Assembly: GCA_038042195.1 (NCBI GenBank)
Contig: JBBTET010000056.1
Location: forward strand, 1 to 39,149
DNA: 39,149 bases
Direction: 5' to 3'
Origin: JACRIM01 sp038042195
GTDB taxonomy: Bacteria; Planctomycetota; Phycisphaerae; UBA1845; UTPLA1
Shown here: positions 25,852 to 33,371 of the stretch, in pieces
How positions within the stretch are numbered: the stretch's first letter is position 1
Layout: each line of letters starts with the position of its first letter
Made by a program: the position numbers and the translations under genes
Notes under the pieces: generated by a model
Databases searched by the model: none
Told to the model about the DNA's origin: nothing
The model's input: the letters and a program-made list of their open reading frames with translations, nothing else

Positions 25852-26652
25852 TTAGATGAGCTTTTCTTCTTCATGAAGGATGCGGACAAGTTCCCGGGCC
25901 ATTTCGGCCGGCTCGCCCTTCAGCATTCGTCCCGCGGCGCGCGGCGGTGGCGGGGCAAACTCGCCCATCCATGTCCCCACCTTTTCCTTGCCGAAATCGC
26001 CGGCTGAGAATCCCAGCGCTGCGGCGTTCTTCGTGTCCACCGGTCGCTTCTTCGCCTTCATCAACCCCGGCAACGACGGATAGCGCGGCTCGCACAGGCC
26101 CTTGTCGATCGTGAACAACGCCGGCAGGTGGGCCTCGACGACTTCCTCCGCGCCTTCGATGCGCCGACGCACCGTCGCCGACTTGAAATTCGCGGCCCAC
26201 TCTATGGCTGTGATCGCGCCGACGTGCGGGATGCCGAGGCACTCGGCCAGCGCGGGGCCGATCTGTCCGCTGTCGTAGTCGATGGCGTGCTTGCCCGCGA
26301 AGATCAACTCGAACTTCAGATCGCGGATCGCCGCGGCAATGACCCGCGCGGTCATCATCTCATCAAGCCCATTGAACGCGTCGTCGCAGAGGTGGATGCC
26401 GTGGTCGACGCCCATCGCAAAGGCCGTGCGAATCACTTCAACGGCCGCCGTGGGGCCGACCGTGAGCACGGTGATCTCAGCCGCCGCTCCGGCGTTCTTT
26501 TCCTTGAATTGAAGCGCTGCCTCGACCGCGAACTCGCAGAAGGGGTTCATCACGAACTTCACACCGGTCGTCTCGATGCCGCTGCCGTCGGCCTTGACCT
26601 TGATGTTGGTCGTAGATTCGGGAACGTAGTGTGCCAGTACAAGGACTTTCAT
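25852..26652 (-). CDS. etfB: Electron transfer flavoprotein beta subunit
   Basis: A 266-residue subunit of ETF, which accepts electrons from acyl-CoA and related dehydrogenases and normally pairs with EtfA. The N-terminus MKVLVLAHYVPES, then 'MNPFCEFAVEAALQFKE', then 'GMDEMMTARVIAAAI'-like and 'LIFAGKHAIDYDSGQIGPAL' are EtfB family motifs (AMP/FAD-side fold). The stretch at 'LPALFTIDKGLCEPRYPSL' is the usual recognition loop region. The length is normal. The gene starts 21 bases after the stop of the B12/GTPase fusion on the same strand, so an operon is likely. No etfA is present in this window. SD: a weak GGGTG before the ATG. Confidence 0.9.
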   Translation of the reverse strand: MKVLVLAHYVPESTTNIKVKADGSGIETTGVKFVMNPFCEFAVEAALQFKEKNAGAAAEITVLTVGPTAAVEVIRTAFAMGVDHGIHLCDDAFNGLDEMMTARVIAAAIRDLKFELIFAGKHAIDYDSGQIGPALAECLGIPHVGAITAIEWAANFKSATVRRRIEGAEEVVEAHLPALFTIDKGLCEPRYPSLPGLMKAKKRPVDTKNAAALGFSAGDFGKEKVGTWMGEFAPPPPRAAGRMLKGEPAEMARELVRILHEEEKLI

Positions 26653-26673
26653 GAATCACCCGTCTTGAGTTGG

Positions 26674-27822
26674 TCACGCCTTCTTGTAGGCGAGAATCAC
26701 ATCCACCAATTTCGCCACGCCGTCGCCTTGCGAGGCGACCGTCTTCACCACCGGTCGCTTGCTGCCCAGCGTGTCGATGATCTGGGCCTCCAGCCGATCC
26801 GCGCCCGGCAGGTCGGCCTTGTTGATGACGAAGATATCCGCCACCTCCGTAATGCCGGCCTTTTCCAATTGCAGATCGTCGCCCGCGCCGGGCATGAGCA
26901 GCAGCGCGAGAGGGGAGGCGAACTTACGAGCCGTCACGTCGTTCTGCCCCGCGCCGACCGTTTCGATAATCAGCACATCAACGCCCGCGCTGCGAATCGC
27001 GTCGATCATGTAGCCAGTGCGCGGGGCCAGTCCGCCCAATTCGCCACGACTCGCCGATGACCGAAGGAACACGCCCTCATCGCTGGCCGATTGCGTCATC
27101 CGCGCCCGATCACCCAACAGCGCGCCGCCGGTGATGGGGCTGGCAGGGTCGATGGCGAGGACGCCGACGTGCTTACCGCGTGTGCATAGTTCGCGCATGA
27201 CGCGCCCGATGAGCGTGCTCTTGCCGACGCCGGGCGAGCCGGTCATGCCGACCACGATGGTTGGGCCGGTGGTCGCGTTAAAAGTTTTGGACAGTTGGTC
27301 CGAAGTGGCGTCGTTTTCCACCCATGTGAGCACACGACCCAATGCCGCACGCTCGCCCTTTTTCGCGCCGGACAGCCAGGTCTCCACTGCGCCGTTCTTC
27401 GTCTGGGTCGCTCGGGCGGCGCGTGTCTTTTCCGCGAGGCTGGTAAGCGATGCGACAATGGTTTCCATCGACGCTTCGGTTTCGAGGATCGCCGCGACGC
27501 CCGCCTGTTTCATTGCGGGCACGTCCATCGACGGAATGATGCCGCCGATGGCGACGGGAAGATCGGCCCGCCCCTGTTTGGCCAACTCCGACAGGATCAC
27601 CGGCACGAGGGTCGTATGTGCGGCACTGTGAAATGACGCCCCGAGGACATCCACGTCCTCTTCCACCGCCGCCTTGGCCGCGGTGGCAGGTGTCTGCCAC
27701 AGGCCGGTGTAAATGACCTCCATGCCCGAATCCCGAAGGGCGCGGGCGAGGACTTTGACCCCCCGGTCGTGTCCGTCGAGGCCGACTTTGGCAAGCAATA
27801 TCCGCGTGGGCGGTTGATGCAT
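26674..27822 (-). CDS. Fusion of a cobalamin-binding domain and a MeaB/ArgK-type GTPase
   Basis: A 382-residue protein that joins two parts of the methylmalonyl-CoA-type mutase machinery. Residues 1-140 are a B12-binding domain: DGHDRG carries the cobalt-ligand histidine of the D-x-H-x-x-G motif, followed by GASFHSAAH and VAIGGIIP. A linker follows. Residues about 190-382 are a G3E GTPase like MeaB: P-loop GSPGVGKST, then IDPASPITGGALLGDR, ETVGAGQND and NKADLPGAD. The domain order matches the first half of the IcmF mutase fusion, but no mutase barrel follows. The C-terminal dimer arm of MeaB also seems absent. The chosen ATG (27822) has GGGGAA 9 bases upstream; the frame extends 13 codons further upstream. 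Confidence 0.9.
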   Translation of the reverse strand: MHQPPTRILLAKVGLDGHDRGVKVLARALRDSGMEVIYTGLWQTPATAAKAAVEEDVDVLGASFHSAAHTTLVPVILSELAKQGRADLPVAIGGIIPSMDVPAMKQAGVAAILETEASMETIVASLTSLAEKTRAARATQTKNGAVETWLSGAKKGERAALGRVLTWVENDATSDQLSKTFNATTGPTIVVGMTGSPGVGKSTLIGRVMRELCTRGKHVGVLAIDPASPITGGALLGDRARMTQSASDEGVFLRSSASRGELGGLAPRTGYMIDAIRSAGVDVLIIETVGAGQNDVTARKFASPLALLLMPGAGDDLQLEKAGITEVADIFVINKADLPGADRLEAQIIDTLGSKRPVVKTVASQGDGVAKLVDVILAYKKA

Positions 27823-27928
27823 CCGATGAGATTCCCCGTGGAAAAAAGACCGACCTCGCACATCGGCTCCGGCGAACGAGACGGTATTAGAGGCGGCAGG
27901 CCGTCCCGCGCCAAGCCTCGCCGACGAT

Positions 27929-27952
27929 GTAGGGTCTGCGGTGTGGACCCCA
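27929..27952. repeat. Palindromic repeat, copy 4 (diverged, REP-like)
   Basis: It starts GTAGGGTCTGC and continues to GTGGACC. Over 22 bases it matches the arm at 23578 at 18 positions. Two of the changes in the stem convert Watson-Crick pairs to G-U wobble pairs, so the RNA hairpin is kept. It lies 106 bases upstream of the start of the minus-strand B12/GTPase gene. Confidence 0.6.
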
Positions 27953-27993
27953 CGCTCGATCCCAGCCCTGATATCCCCCTCGCACCGTGTTTT

Positions 27994-28022
27994 TTGTCAC
28001 GCGGACGCGGGTTTGATAGAAT
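27994..28022 (+). promoter_or_regulatory. Promoter of the M28 peptidase gene
   Basis: TTGTCA (27994-27999) and TAGAAT (28017-28022) are separated by exactly 17 bp. The three bases before the -10 are TGA, giving an extended -10. The leader to the ATG at 28128 is about 100 bases. Confidence 0.7.
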
Positions 28023-28127
28023 GGCCGGCGTTCATATTCCGTTAATCAAGGGACAATCCAACGCGCTTGGGGGCCGTCGGCCTGGCCAGGCTTGCCTCGG
28101 TGTCTACCAATGCTCCAGGAGTATTCA

Positions 28128-30740
28128 ATGTCGTCGCTTCGAATCACGTTACTTCGCCGTTTCGCCCTCGTCGCCTTTGTGGCTCTCGCCGGTTGTGGGC
28201 CTACTCCCGCTCTAGCCATCGACCGCGGCGACAAGCGTGCCCACTCCGCTGACGAAGCTCTTTTCAATGGCAAAGAATACCTCGGCCACATCGCCTATCT
28301 CGCTGACGACAAGCTCGAAGGTCGCGGCACGGGACAGGAAGGCATCGACAAGGCCGCCGAGTACATCACCGACCACTTCAAGAAACTCGGCGTCAAGCCG
28401 GCCGGCGACGACGGCACGTTTTTCCAGAACTTCACCCTCAAACTCAAGAACAAAATCGGCGACGGCACGCGCCTTGCCTTCGGCACCGATGACGCCGTCT
28501 CGCGCAAGAAGGCCAAGCTCAATAAGGACTACATCCCGTTCCCATTCTCCGGTCGCGGCGACTTCAAGGGCGAGGTTGTCTTCGCCGGCTACGGACTTAC
28601 CACGGAGGAGTACGACGACTACGAAGGGCTTGATGTCGCGGGCAAGGTGGTTCTGATTCTTCGTCGTGCGCCAAAGTTCCGCGAGTTCGGCATGATGGAG
28701 TCCTCCTTCCGAGCGAAGGCGTCCAAGGCCAACTCGCACGACGCAGCGGCCGTGCTCATTGTGAATCCTTCGTTTGATGAGGATGGCGACAAACTCTACG
28801 AGTTCGGCAATGAGCAAATGGGCGGCATGATGGCGGTGGGTCGCGCGGGCTATGGCGTGCCCATGCTTCAGATTCGCCGTGACGTGGCGGACCGGATGCT
28901 CAAGGCGGGCGGACTCAGCAGCCTTGACGACCTTGAAAAGAAGATTGAGCGCAAGGAGAAGCCCTGCTCCGCGGAGTTGAAGGGTGTCAGCGTCAAAGGG
29001 CGCGTCGAGATCGAACCCATCGAGACGCCCGTCCGCAACATCGTCGGCATGATCCCCGGCACCGGCCCGCAGAAGGATGAGATCATCATCCTCGGCGGCC
29101 ACTACGACCATCTCGGCATTCGTCACAAGGGCGAGGAGGGCTTCGACTCCACCAAGGACATCAGCAATGGTGCCGACGACAACGCCTCGGGCACAGCGTT
29201 GGTGATGAACATGGCCAAGGTCTTTACCCAGGGTCGCAAGCCCAACCGCTCCATCCTGCTCATGTGCTACACCGGTGAAGAACTGGGCCTGCTCGGCTCG
29301 GCCCATTTCGCCGGCGAACCCACCATCGACCTCGACAAGGCCGTCGCCATGCTCAACTTTGACATGGTCGGTCGATTGAAGAGCGACAAACTCGAGGTCG
29401 GCGGCATGAAGACCGGCGGCTTCGAGGACATGGTCATGCGGCTGGCCGAGCCGTACAGCCTCAAGATCAAGGACGGCGGCGGTGGTCGCGGCCCATCCGA
29501 CCACACCAGCTTCTACAACAAGAACATCCCAGTTCTCTTCTTCTTCACGGGCATCCACAAGCAATATCATCAACCCACCGACGACACGCCGCTGATCAAC
29601 ACCGAGGGCGCGATTCGCATCGCCAAGTTTGCCGCCGATGTGATCGATGAGATTGATGCACGCTCGGAGCGACCTGTCTTCACGAAAGACACGACGCGCG
29701 CCGCCATCGCTCGCCAGACGGACGATGACGATAAAGAACCGGCCGTTGCGGCCGCGCAGCCCGGCCGCGGAGAGGGGCGAGGACCGGGACGTGGTCAAGG
29801 AATGGGAAATCGCCCGCGCCTCGGTATTCGACCTGACATGGACGCCGACGCCGAAGGCATCGTGGTCGGGGAAGTCATGGACGGCAGTGCAGCCGGTAAG
29901 GCCGGTATCAAGGAAGGCGACCGCATCAACGAGATCAACGGCAAGAAGGTCAAGGCCGCGATCGATCTCTTCGACGTCATGCAGTCGTTCAAGTGGGGCG
30001 ACACAGCCAAGTTCGCCCTTGAGCGCGGCGGCAAGAAACTGAAGATCGAGGTGAAGTTTGACAAACCCCCCGAGGATCAGGTGGCTCGCGCCGATGGTGC
30101 CGGCCGCGCCAACGCCGACCGCCCCGCGCGCGCTGAAGTGCGTAGCAGTGACGACAACTCTGATATGAAGCAGATTCTCTCCATGCTCAGGAATCTCCTC
30201 GACTTCAAGGATGGCTCCTCCGAAATCGCCATCAAGGTGGATTCCAGCAAGCCGGATGTCTTTGAAGTCACGCTGCGATTTAAGAAATCCACGGAAGCCA
30301 AAGTCGAGAAGGCACCTCAGGCTCCGCGCGATGAAGCACCTCGACGCGGTCGCAATAGCGATCGCAACGCCGATGCCGCTCCGAAGCGCCCCTCGGCTCC
30401 TCGCAGTGACGATCCGCACGCCGGAGCGAGCGACGACACGGCCGCTGCTGAAATGCCGCCGGTCCGACTCGGCATCATGCCTACCTATGGCGAGAGCGAG
30501 GGCGAAGGCTACGAAATCTCCGGTGTCGTCGAAGGCGGCCCCGCAGCGAAGGCCGGCATCAAGGACGACGATCGCATTTACAAAATCGGTGACAAGAAGA
30601 TCACCAACGTGTACGAATACATGGACGCCCTTCGCAAATACAAAGCCGGCGATGAAGTCCCCGTCACTGTCCTGCGCGGCGGGAAAAAGATTACGATTAA
30701 AGTGAAAAGTGCTTCACCCCAACGAAAGGAAGCCGCGTAA
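28128..30740 (+). CDS. M28-family zinc peptidase lipoprotein with two PDZ domains
   Basis: An 870-residue envelope protein. The ATG at 28128 has AGGAG 6 bases upstream; the open frame starts 12 codons earlier. The signal peptide ends in the lipobox LAGC, so it is probably lipid-anchored. A PA-like insertion (about residues 150-270) precedes the peptidase. Metal ligands are visible: H325 and D327 in HYDHLG, the bridging Asp in GADDNASG, EE in GEELGLLGS, Asp in NFDMVGR, and the final His near 'IHKQYHQPTDD'. PDZ domains lie near 563-646 and 777-862, separated by Arg/Asp/Ala/Pro-rich linkers. It is probably an aminopeptidase acting on exported peptides; the PDZ domains may bind substrate C-termini (inference). 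Confidence 0.93.
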   Translation: MSSLRITLLRRFALVAFVALAGCGPTPALAIDRGDKRAHSADEALFNGKEYLGHIAYLADDKLEGRGTGQEGIDKAAEYITDHFKKLGVKPAGDDGTFFQNFTLKLKNKIGDGTRLAFGTDDAVSRKKAKLNKDYIPFPFSGRGDFKGEVVFAGYGLTTEEYDDYEGLDVAGKVVLILRRAPKFREFGMMESSFRAKASKANSHDAAAVLIVNPSFDEDGDKLYEFGNEQMGGMMAVGRAGYGVPMLQIRRDVADRMLKAGGLSSLDDLEKKIERKEKPCSAELKGVSVKGRVEIEPIETPVRNIVGMIPGTGPQKDEIIILGGHYDHLGIRHKGEEGFDSTKDISNGADDNASGTALVMNMAKVFTQGRKPNRSILLMCYTGEELGLLGSAHFAGEPTIDLDKAVAMLNFDMVGRLKSDKLEVGGMKTGGFEDMVMRLAEPYSLKIKDGGGGRGPSDHTSFYNKNIPVLFFFTGIHKQYHQPTDDTPLINTEGAIRIAKFAADVIDEIDARSERPVFTKDTTRAAIARQTDDDDKEPAVAAAQPGRGEGRGPGRGQGMGNRPRLGIRPDMDADAEGIVVGEVMDGSAAGKAGIKEGDRINEINGKKVKAAIDLFDVMQSFKWGDTAKFALERGGKKLKIEVKFDKPPEDQVARADGAGRANADRPARAEVRSSDDNSDMKQILSMLRNLLDFKDGSSEIAIKVDSSKPDVFEVTLRFKKSTEAKVEKAPQAPRDEAPRRGRNSDRNADAAPKRPSAPRSDDPHAGASDDTAAAEMPPVRLGIMPTYGESEGEGYEISGVVEGGPAAKAGIKDDDRIYKIGDKKITNVYEYMDALRKYKAGDEVPVTVLRGGKKITIKVKSASPQRKEAA

Positions 30741-30756
30741 TCGATTCACTCTCTAG

Positions 30757-30776
30757 CCCCCGGCTTCGCCAGGGGG
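30757..30776 (+). promoter_or_regulatory. Hairpin that buries the ribosome site of the methyltransferase gene
   Basis: CCCCC-GGC pairs with GCC-A-GGGGG around the loop TTC, with one bulged A. Its right arm is the G-run that serves as the SD sequence, 9-10 bases before the ATG at 30787. It may also mark the 3' end of the M28 gene, whose stop is 17 bases upstream. No T-run follows. Confidence 0.45.
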
Positions 30777-30786
30777 GTGATGTTCC

Positions 30787-31638
30787 ATGCCTGCCACTCC
30801 AGCCGATCTTCGCGCCCGCATCCTCAATGAATGGACCGCTGCCGCACCCGGCTGGCGCACGTGGGAGGCCCACATCGTCGCCTTTACCTGGCCGGTCACG
30901 CAGGCCATCGTCACCGGCCTGCAACTCCGTGAAGGATCGCACGTCCTCGACGTCGGCTGCGGGATCGGCGATCCTGCCATTGCGTTGGCACAGGCGGTCG
31001 GACCGACCGGCGTTGTCCATGCGATGGACCCGACCGAAGAAATGATCGACACCGTCCGCAGCCGCGCTGCCTCGTTCAATCTAAAAAACATTAACTTCCG
31101 CGTGGCTGCTATCGAGGATGCTGACTTCCCCACCGGATCGCTTGACGCCATCACCGGTCGCTGGTCGTTTATCTTTTGCGTCGATGTCCATGCCCAGTTG
31201 GCCCGCGCCCGCGAGTGGCTCAAACCCGGCGGCCGTATCGCCGTTGCCGTGTGGACACCGCAAGAGCACAGCCCCGGCTTTGAGGCGATCAACCGCGCCC
31301 TCAATCACGTTATTGATTTGCCGCCGCTCTCCTCGACGAAGCCCGGCCGCCTCCAACTCGCCGACCCCGGCCAACTCGACGCCGCTCTGACGCGTGCCGG
31401 TTTCACGGATGTGCGCATCACTCCCGTCCCGCTCTCCATCTTCGCCCGTGACGGCGACGAGTTCTGGCGGATGTCCACCGACATGGGCGGCAGCCTGCAC
31501 TCCGTCGTCGCCGGCCTGACCGACGTCCAGCGCGCCGCCGTCCGCGCCGAGGTCATCACCGCCGTCGAGAAGTTCCGCGACAAAGACTGCCTCCGTATCC
31601 CCGCGCTGGCGCAGATCGGCATCGCCACGCGCGCCTAA
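30787..31638 (+). CDS. Class I SAM-dependent methyltransferase
   Basis: A 283-residue cytoplasmic enzyme that transfers a methyl group from S-adenosylmethionine to an unknown acceptor. The SAM-binding motif is VLDVGCGIGDPAIALA near residue 57, followed by an acidic residue in VHAMDPTEEMI. The motif III/IV region is 'AIEDADFPTGSLDAI', and AREWLKPGGRIAVAVW resembles the UbiE/COQ5-like family. It is similar in style to menaquinone/ubiquinone methyltransferases, but the specific acceptor cannot be read from sequence. It lies 46 bases after the M28 peptidase on the same strand, and the SD sits in a hairpin. Convergent with the PLP decarboxylase gene. Confidence 0.87.
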   Translation: MPATPADLRARILNEWTAAAPGWRTWEAHIVAFTWPVTQAIVTGLQLREGSHVLDVGCGIGDPAIALAQAVGPTGVVHAMDPTEEMIDTVRSRAASFNLKNINFRVAAIEDADFPTGSLDAITGRWSFIFCVDVHAQLARAREWLKPGGRIAVAVWTPQEHSPGFEAINRALNHVIDLPPLSSTKPGRLQLADPGQLDAALTRAGFTDVRITPVPLSIFARDGDEFWRMSTDMGGSLHSVVAGLTDVQRAAVRAEVITAVEKFRDKDCLRIPALAQIGIATRA

Positions 31639-31668
31639 TTCCGCAATCGACCTATTAAGCACCAGCCG

Positions 31669-33081
31669 TCATGCACCGAGCACTCGTTGCACCGCAGTCA
31701 CGGATCGATCAACGTCGGCGTCATCCGTTCGCCAACTCACCACGGAAATGCGCATGCATCGTTTGCCTCGCCAGGTGGTGTTACTAAAGAACGCCTCGCC
31801 GCTCTTTAGAATCGCATCCGTTACCGTGTCGGTTCGCAGATCGTGATCCGCGTCCGTCGCGCCGCGTCTCGGATCAAGAAAACGCACCAATCCCTGGTTC
31901 AACTGCGGCGTCCAGATCACTTCCGCACCAGCCAGCGCGCCGATCCTGGTGACCAGCGCGTGCGCACGGCGACTCGTTCGCTCCACGATGTCGGCAATCC
32001 CACCACGTCCGAGCTGCCGAATAGCGGCGTAGGTTGCAACTCCTCGGCCGCGCCGTGACCACTCCGGGTTCCAATCAATCTGATCGCGCGCGGTTTCGGC
32101 ATGATCCAGATAGCTCGCCCGATGCGACATGGAAGCCCGATGGGCCGTGGCATCGGCGACGAAGGCATATCCACAGTCATATGGCACGTTCAACCACTTG
32201 TGGCCGTCGACCGTCCATGAATCCGCCAGATGAACGTCCTTCACCAAATGGCGATGCAACGGGCTGACGGCGGCCCACAAGCCAAACGCCCCGTCCACAT
32301 GCACCCACGCCCTGTGAGCATGGGCCAGCGGTATCAAATCGGAAAACGGATCGAAGGCGCCGATGTTCAGATCGCCCGCCTGCAACATGACGATCGTTGG
32401 CGCGTCAGGAACCGACTGTAATGCCTGTCCCAGCGTATCACCTTGCAATCGTCCCCGGTCGTCCACCGGCAAGTCGACGACCGAGTCGCTCCCCAGCCCC
32501 AGCAGCCGAACGGCTCGTTCAATCGAACCATGACGTTGTCCACCACTCAGTATTTGAATCCGTAGCGCACCTGTCAGCCCTCGTCTCTCGACATCCCAGC
32601 CGCGCGCAGCGAGAACCGCGTGGCGTGCCGCAGCGAGACAAGTAATGTGCGCCGCTTGCGTGCCAGTCACCAGGGCAAAGCCGGCCTGTTCCGGCAATCC
32701 AAGCAATTCCTTCAACCAACGACCACATACTTCCTCGATGACCGCTTCCGCAGGGCCGCACGCGTACAGCGCGGCATTCTGGTCCCAGGTCGAGGTCAAC
32801 CAGTCCGCAGCCAGAGCGGCAGGCACCGATCCGCCGATCACCCATCCGAAGAAGCGACCTCCCGCGCTGCCCAAGAGACCGCCTGCCGTACCAGCAACCA
32901 ACTCATCAATGACTTGTTGCGCGTCCATGCCCATATCGCTGAGGGGGAGCGACAGGCGCGCTCGCAGTTCCGCGAGCGTGGACGTGGCCGCGACAGACGT
33001 GTGATCAACGCCGTCAAGGTACTCCAACGCGTGCATCAGAGTGCGTTCAAGCACCGGTCGAAACGACGATATTGGTTCCAT
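31669..33081 (-). CDS. Pyridoxal-phosphate-dependent decarboxylase (group II)
   Basis: A 470-residue PLP enzyme of the aromatic/acidic amino acid decarboxylase family. The PLP lysine is in 'WTVDGHKWLNVPYDCG' near residue 295. The Asp that contacts the pyridine nitrogen is in 'VHVDGAFGLWAA'. The N-terminal region has 'GGRFFGWVIGGSVPAALAADWL' and 'QNAALYACGPA', family signatures. The substrate (tyrosine, DOPA, tryptophan, aspartate or other) is not determined by the residues I can read. The start at 33081 has GGAG 8 bases upstream; an in-frame ATG 6 codons earlier has a poorer SD. It is convergent with the methyltransferase gene. Confidence 0.88.
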   Translation of the reverse strand: MEPISSFRPVLERTLMHALEYLDGVDHTSVAATSTLAELRARLSLPLSDMGMDAQQVIDELVAGTAGGLLGSAGGRFFGWVIGGSVPAALAADWLTSTWDQNAALYACGPAEAVIEEVCGRWLKELLGLPEQAGFALVTGTQAAHITCLAAARHAVLAARGWDVERRGLTGALRIQILSGGQRHGSIERAVRLLGLGSDSVVDLPVDDRGRLQGDTLGQALQSVPDAPTIVMLQAGDLNIGAFDPFSDLIPLAHAHRAWVHVDGAFGLWAAVSPLHRHLVKDVHLADSWTVDGHKWLNVPYDCGYAFVADATAHRASMSHRASYLDHAETARDQIDWNPEWSRRGRGVATYAAIRQLGRGGIADIVERTSRRAHALVTRIGALAGAEVIWTPQLNQGLVRFLDPRRGATDADHDLRTDTVTDAILKSGEAFFSNTTWRGKRCMRISVVSWRTDDADVDRSVTAVQRVLGA

Positions 33082-33292
33082 GTTGCATTCTCCGCTCATA
33101 GTGTGCTACCTGGATGTAGACTGGCTTTCGGAAAGTCGATGATTTTTTACAGTGCCGTCAGGCTTGGCTTGATCGCCATGTGTTCACGGTAGCCGACACG
33201 GCCGGCCGCAACCACCGATTTTTGAGCGCCGAATTCAAATCGTGTCAAGAGGGCTGGAATCCGAGTCCTAGCCTTACCTGGTACTCGCCCCT

Positions 33293-33321
33293 TTGCCGCT
33301 CGTCCGCGAAATTGTTACCAT
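33293..33321 (+). promoter_or_regulatory. Promoter of the EF-G-like gene
   Basis: TTGCCG (33293-33298) and TACCAT (33316-33321) are 17 bp apart, and TGT precedes the -10 (extended form). The -10 ends 50 bases before the ATG at 33372. Confidence 0.5.
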
Positions 33322-33371
33322 TTGCACTTTCGCGCCCCACTACATAACGCGCGACATGGAGACACGTTCTT

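Noticed and set aside
28212..30419. A 735-codon minus-strand ORF opposite the M28 peptidase
   Set aside because: The plus strand encodes clear peptidase and PDZ motifs in the same bases. Long antisense ORFs arise easily in high-G+C genes. The translation has no recognisable family and no SD.
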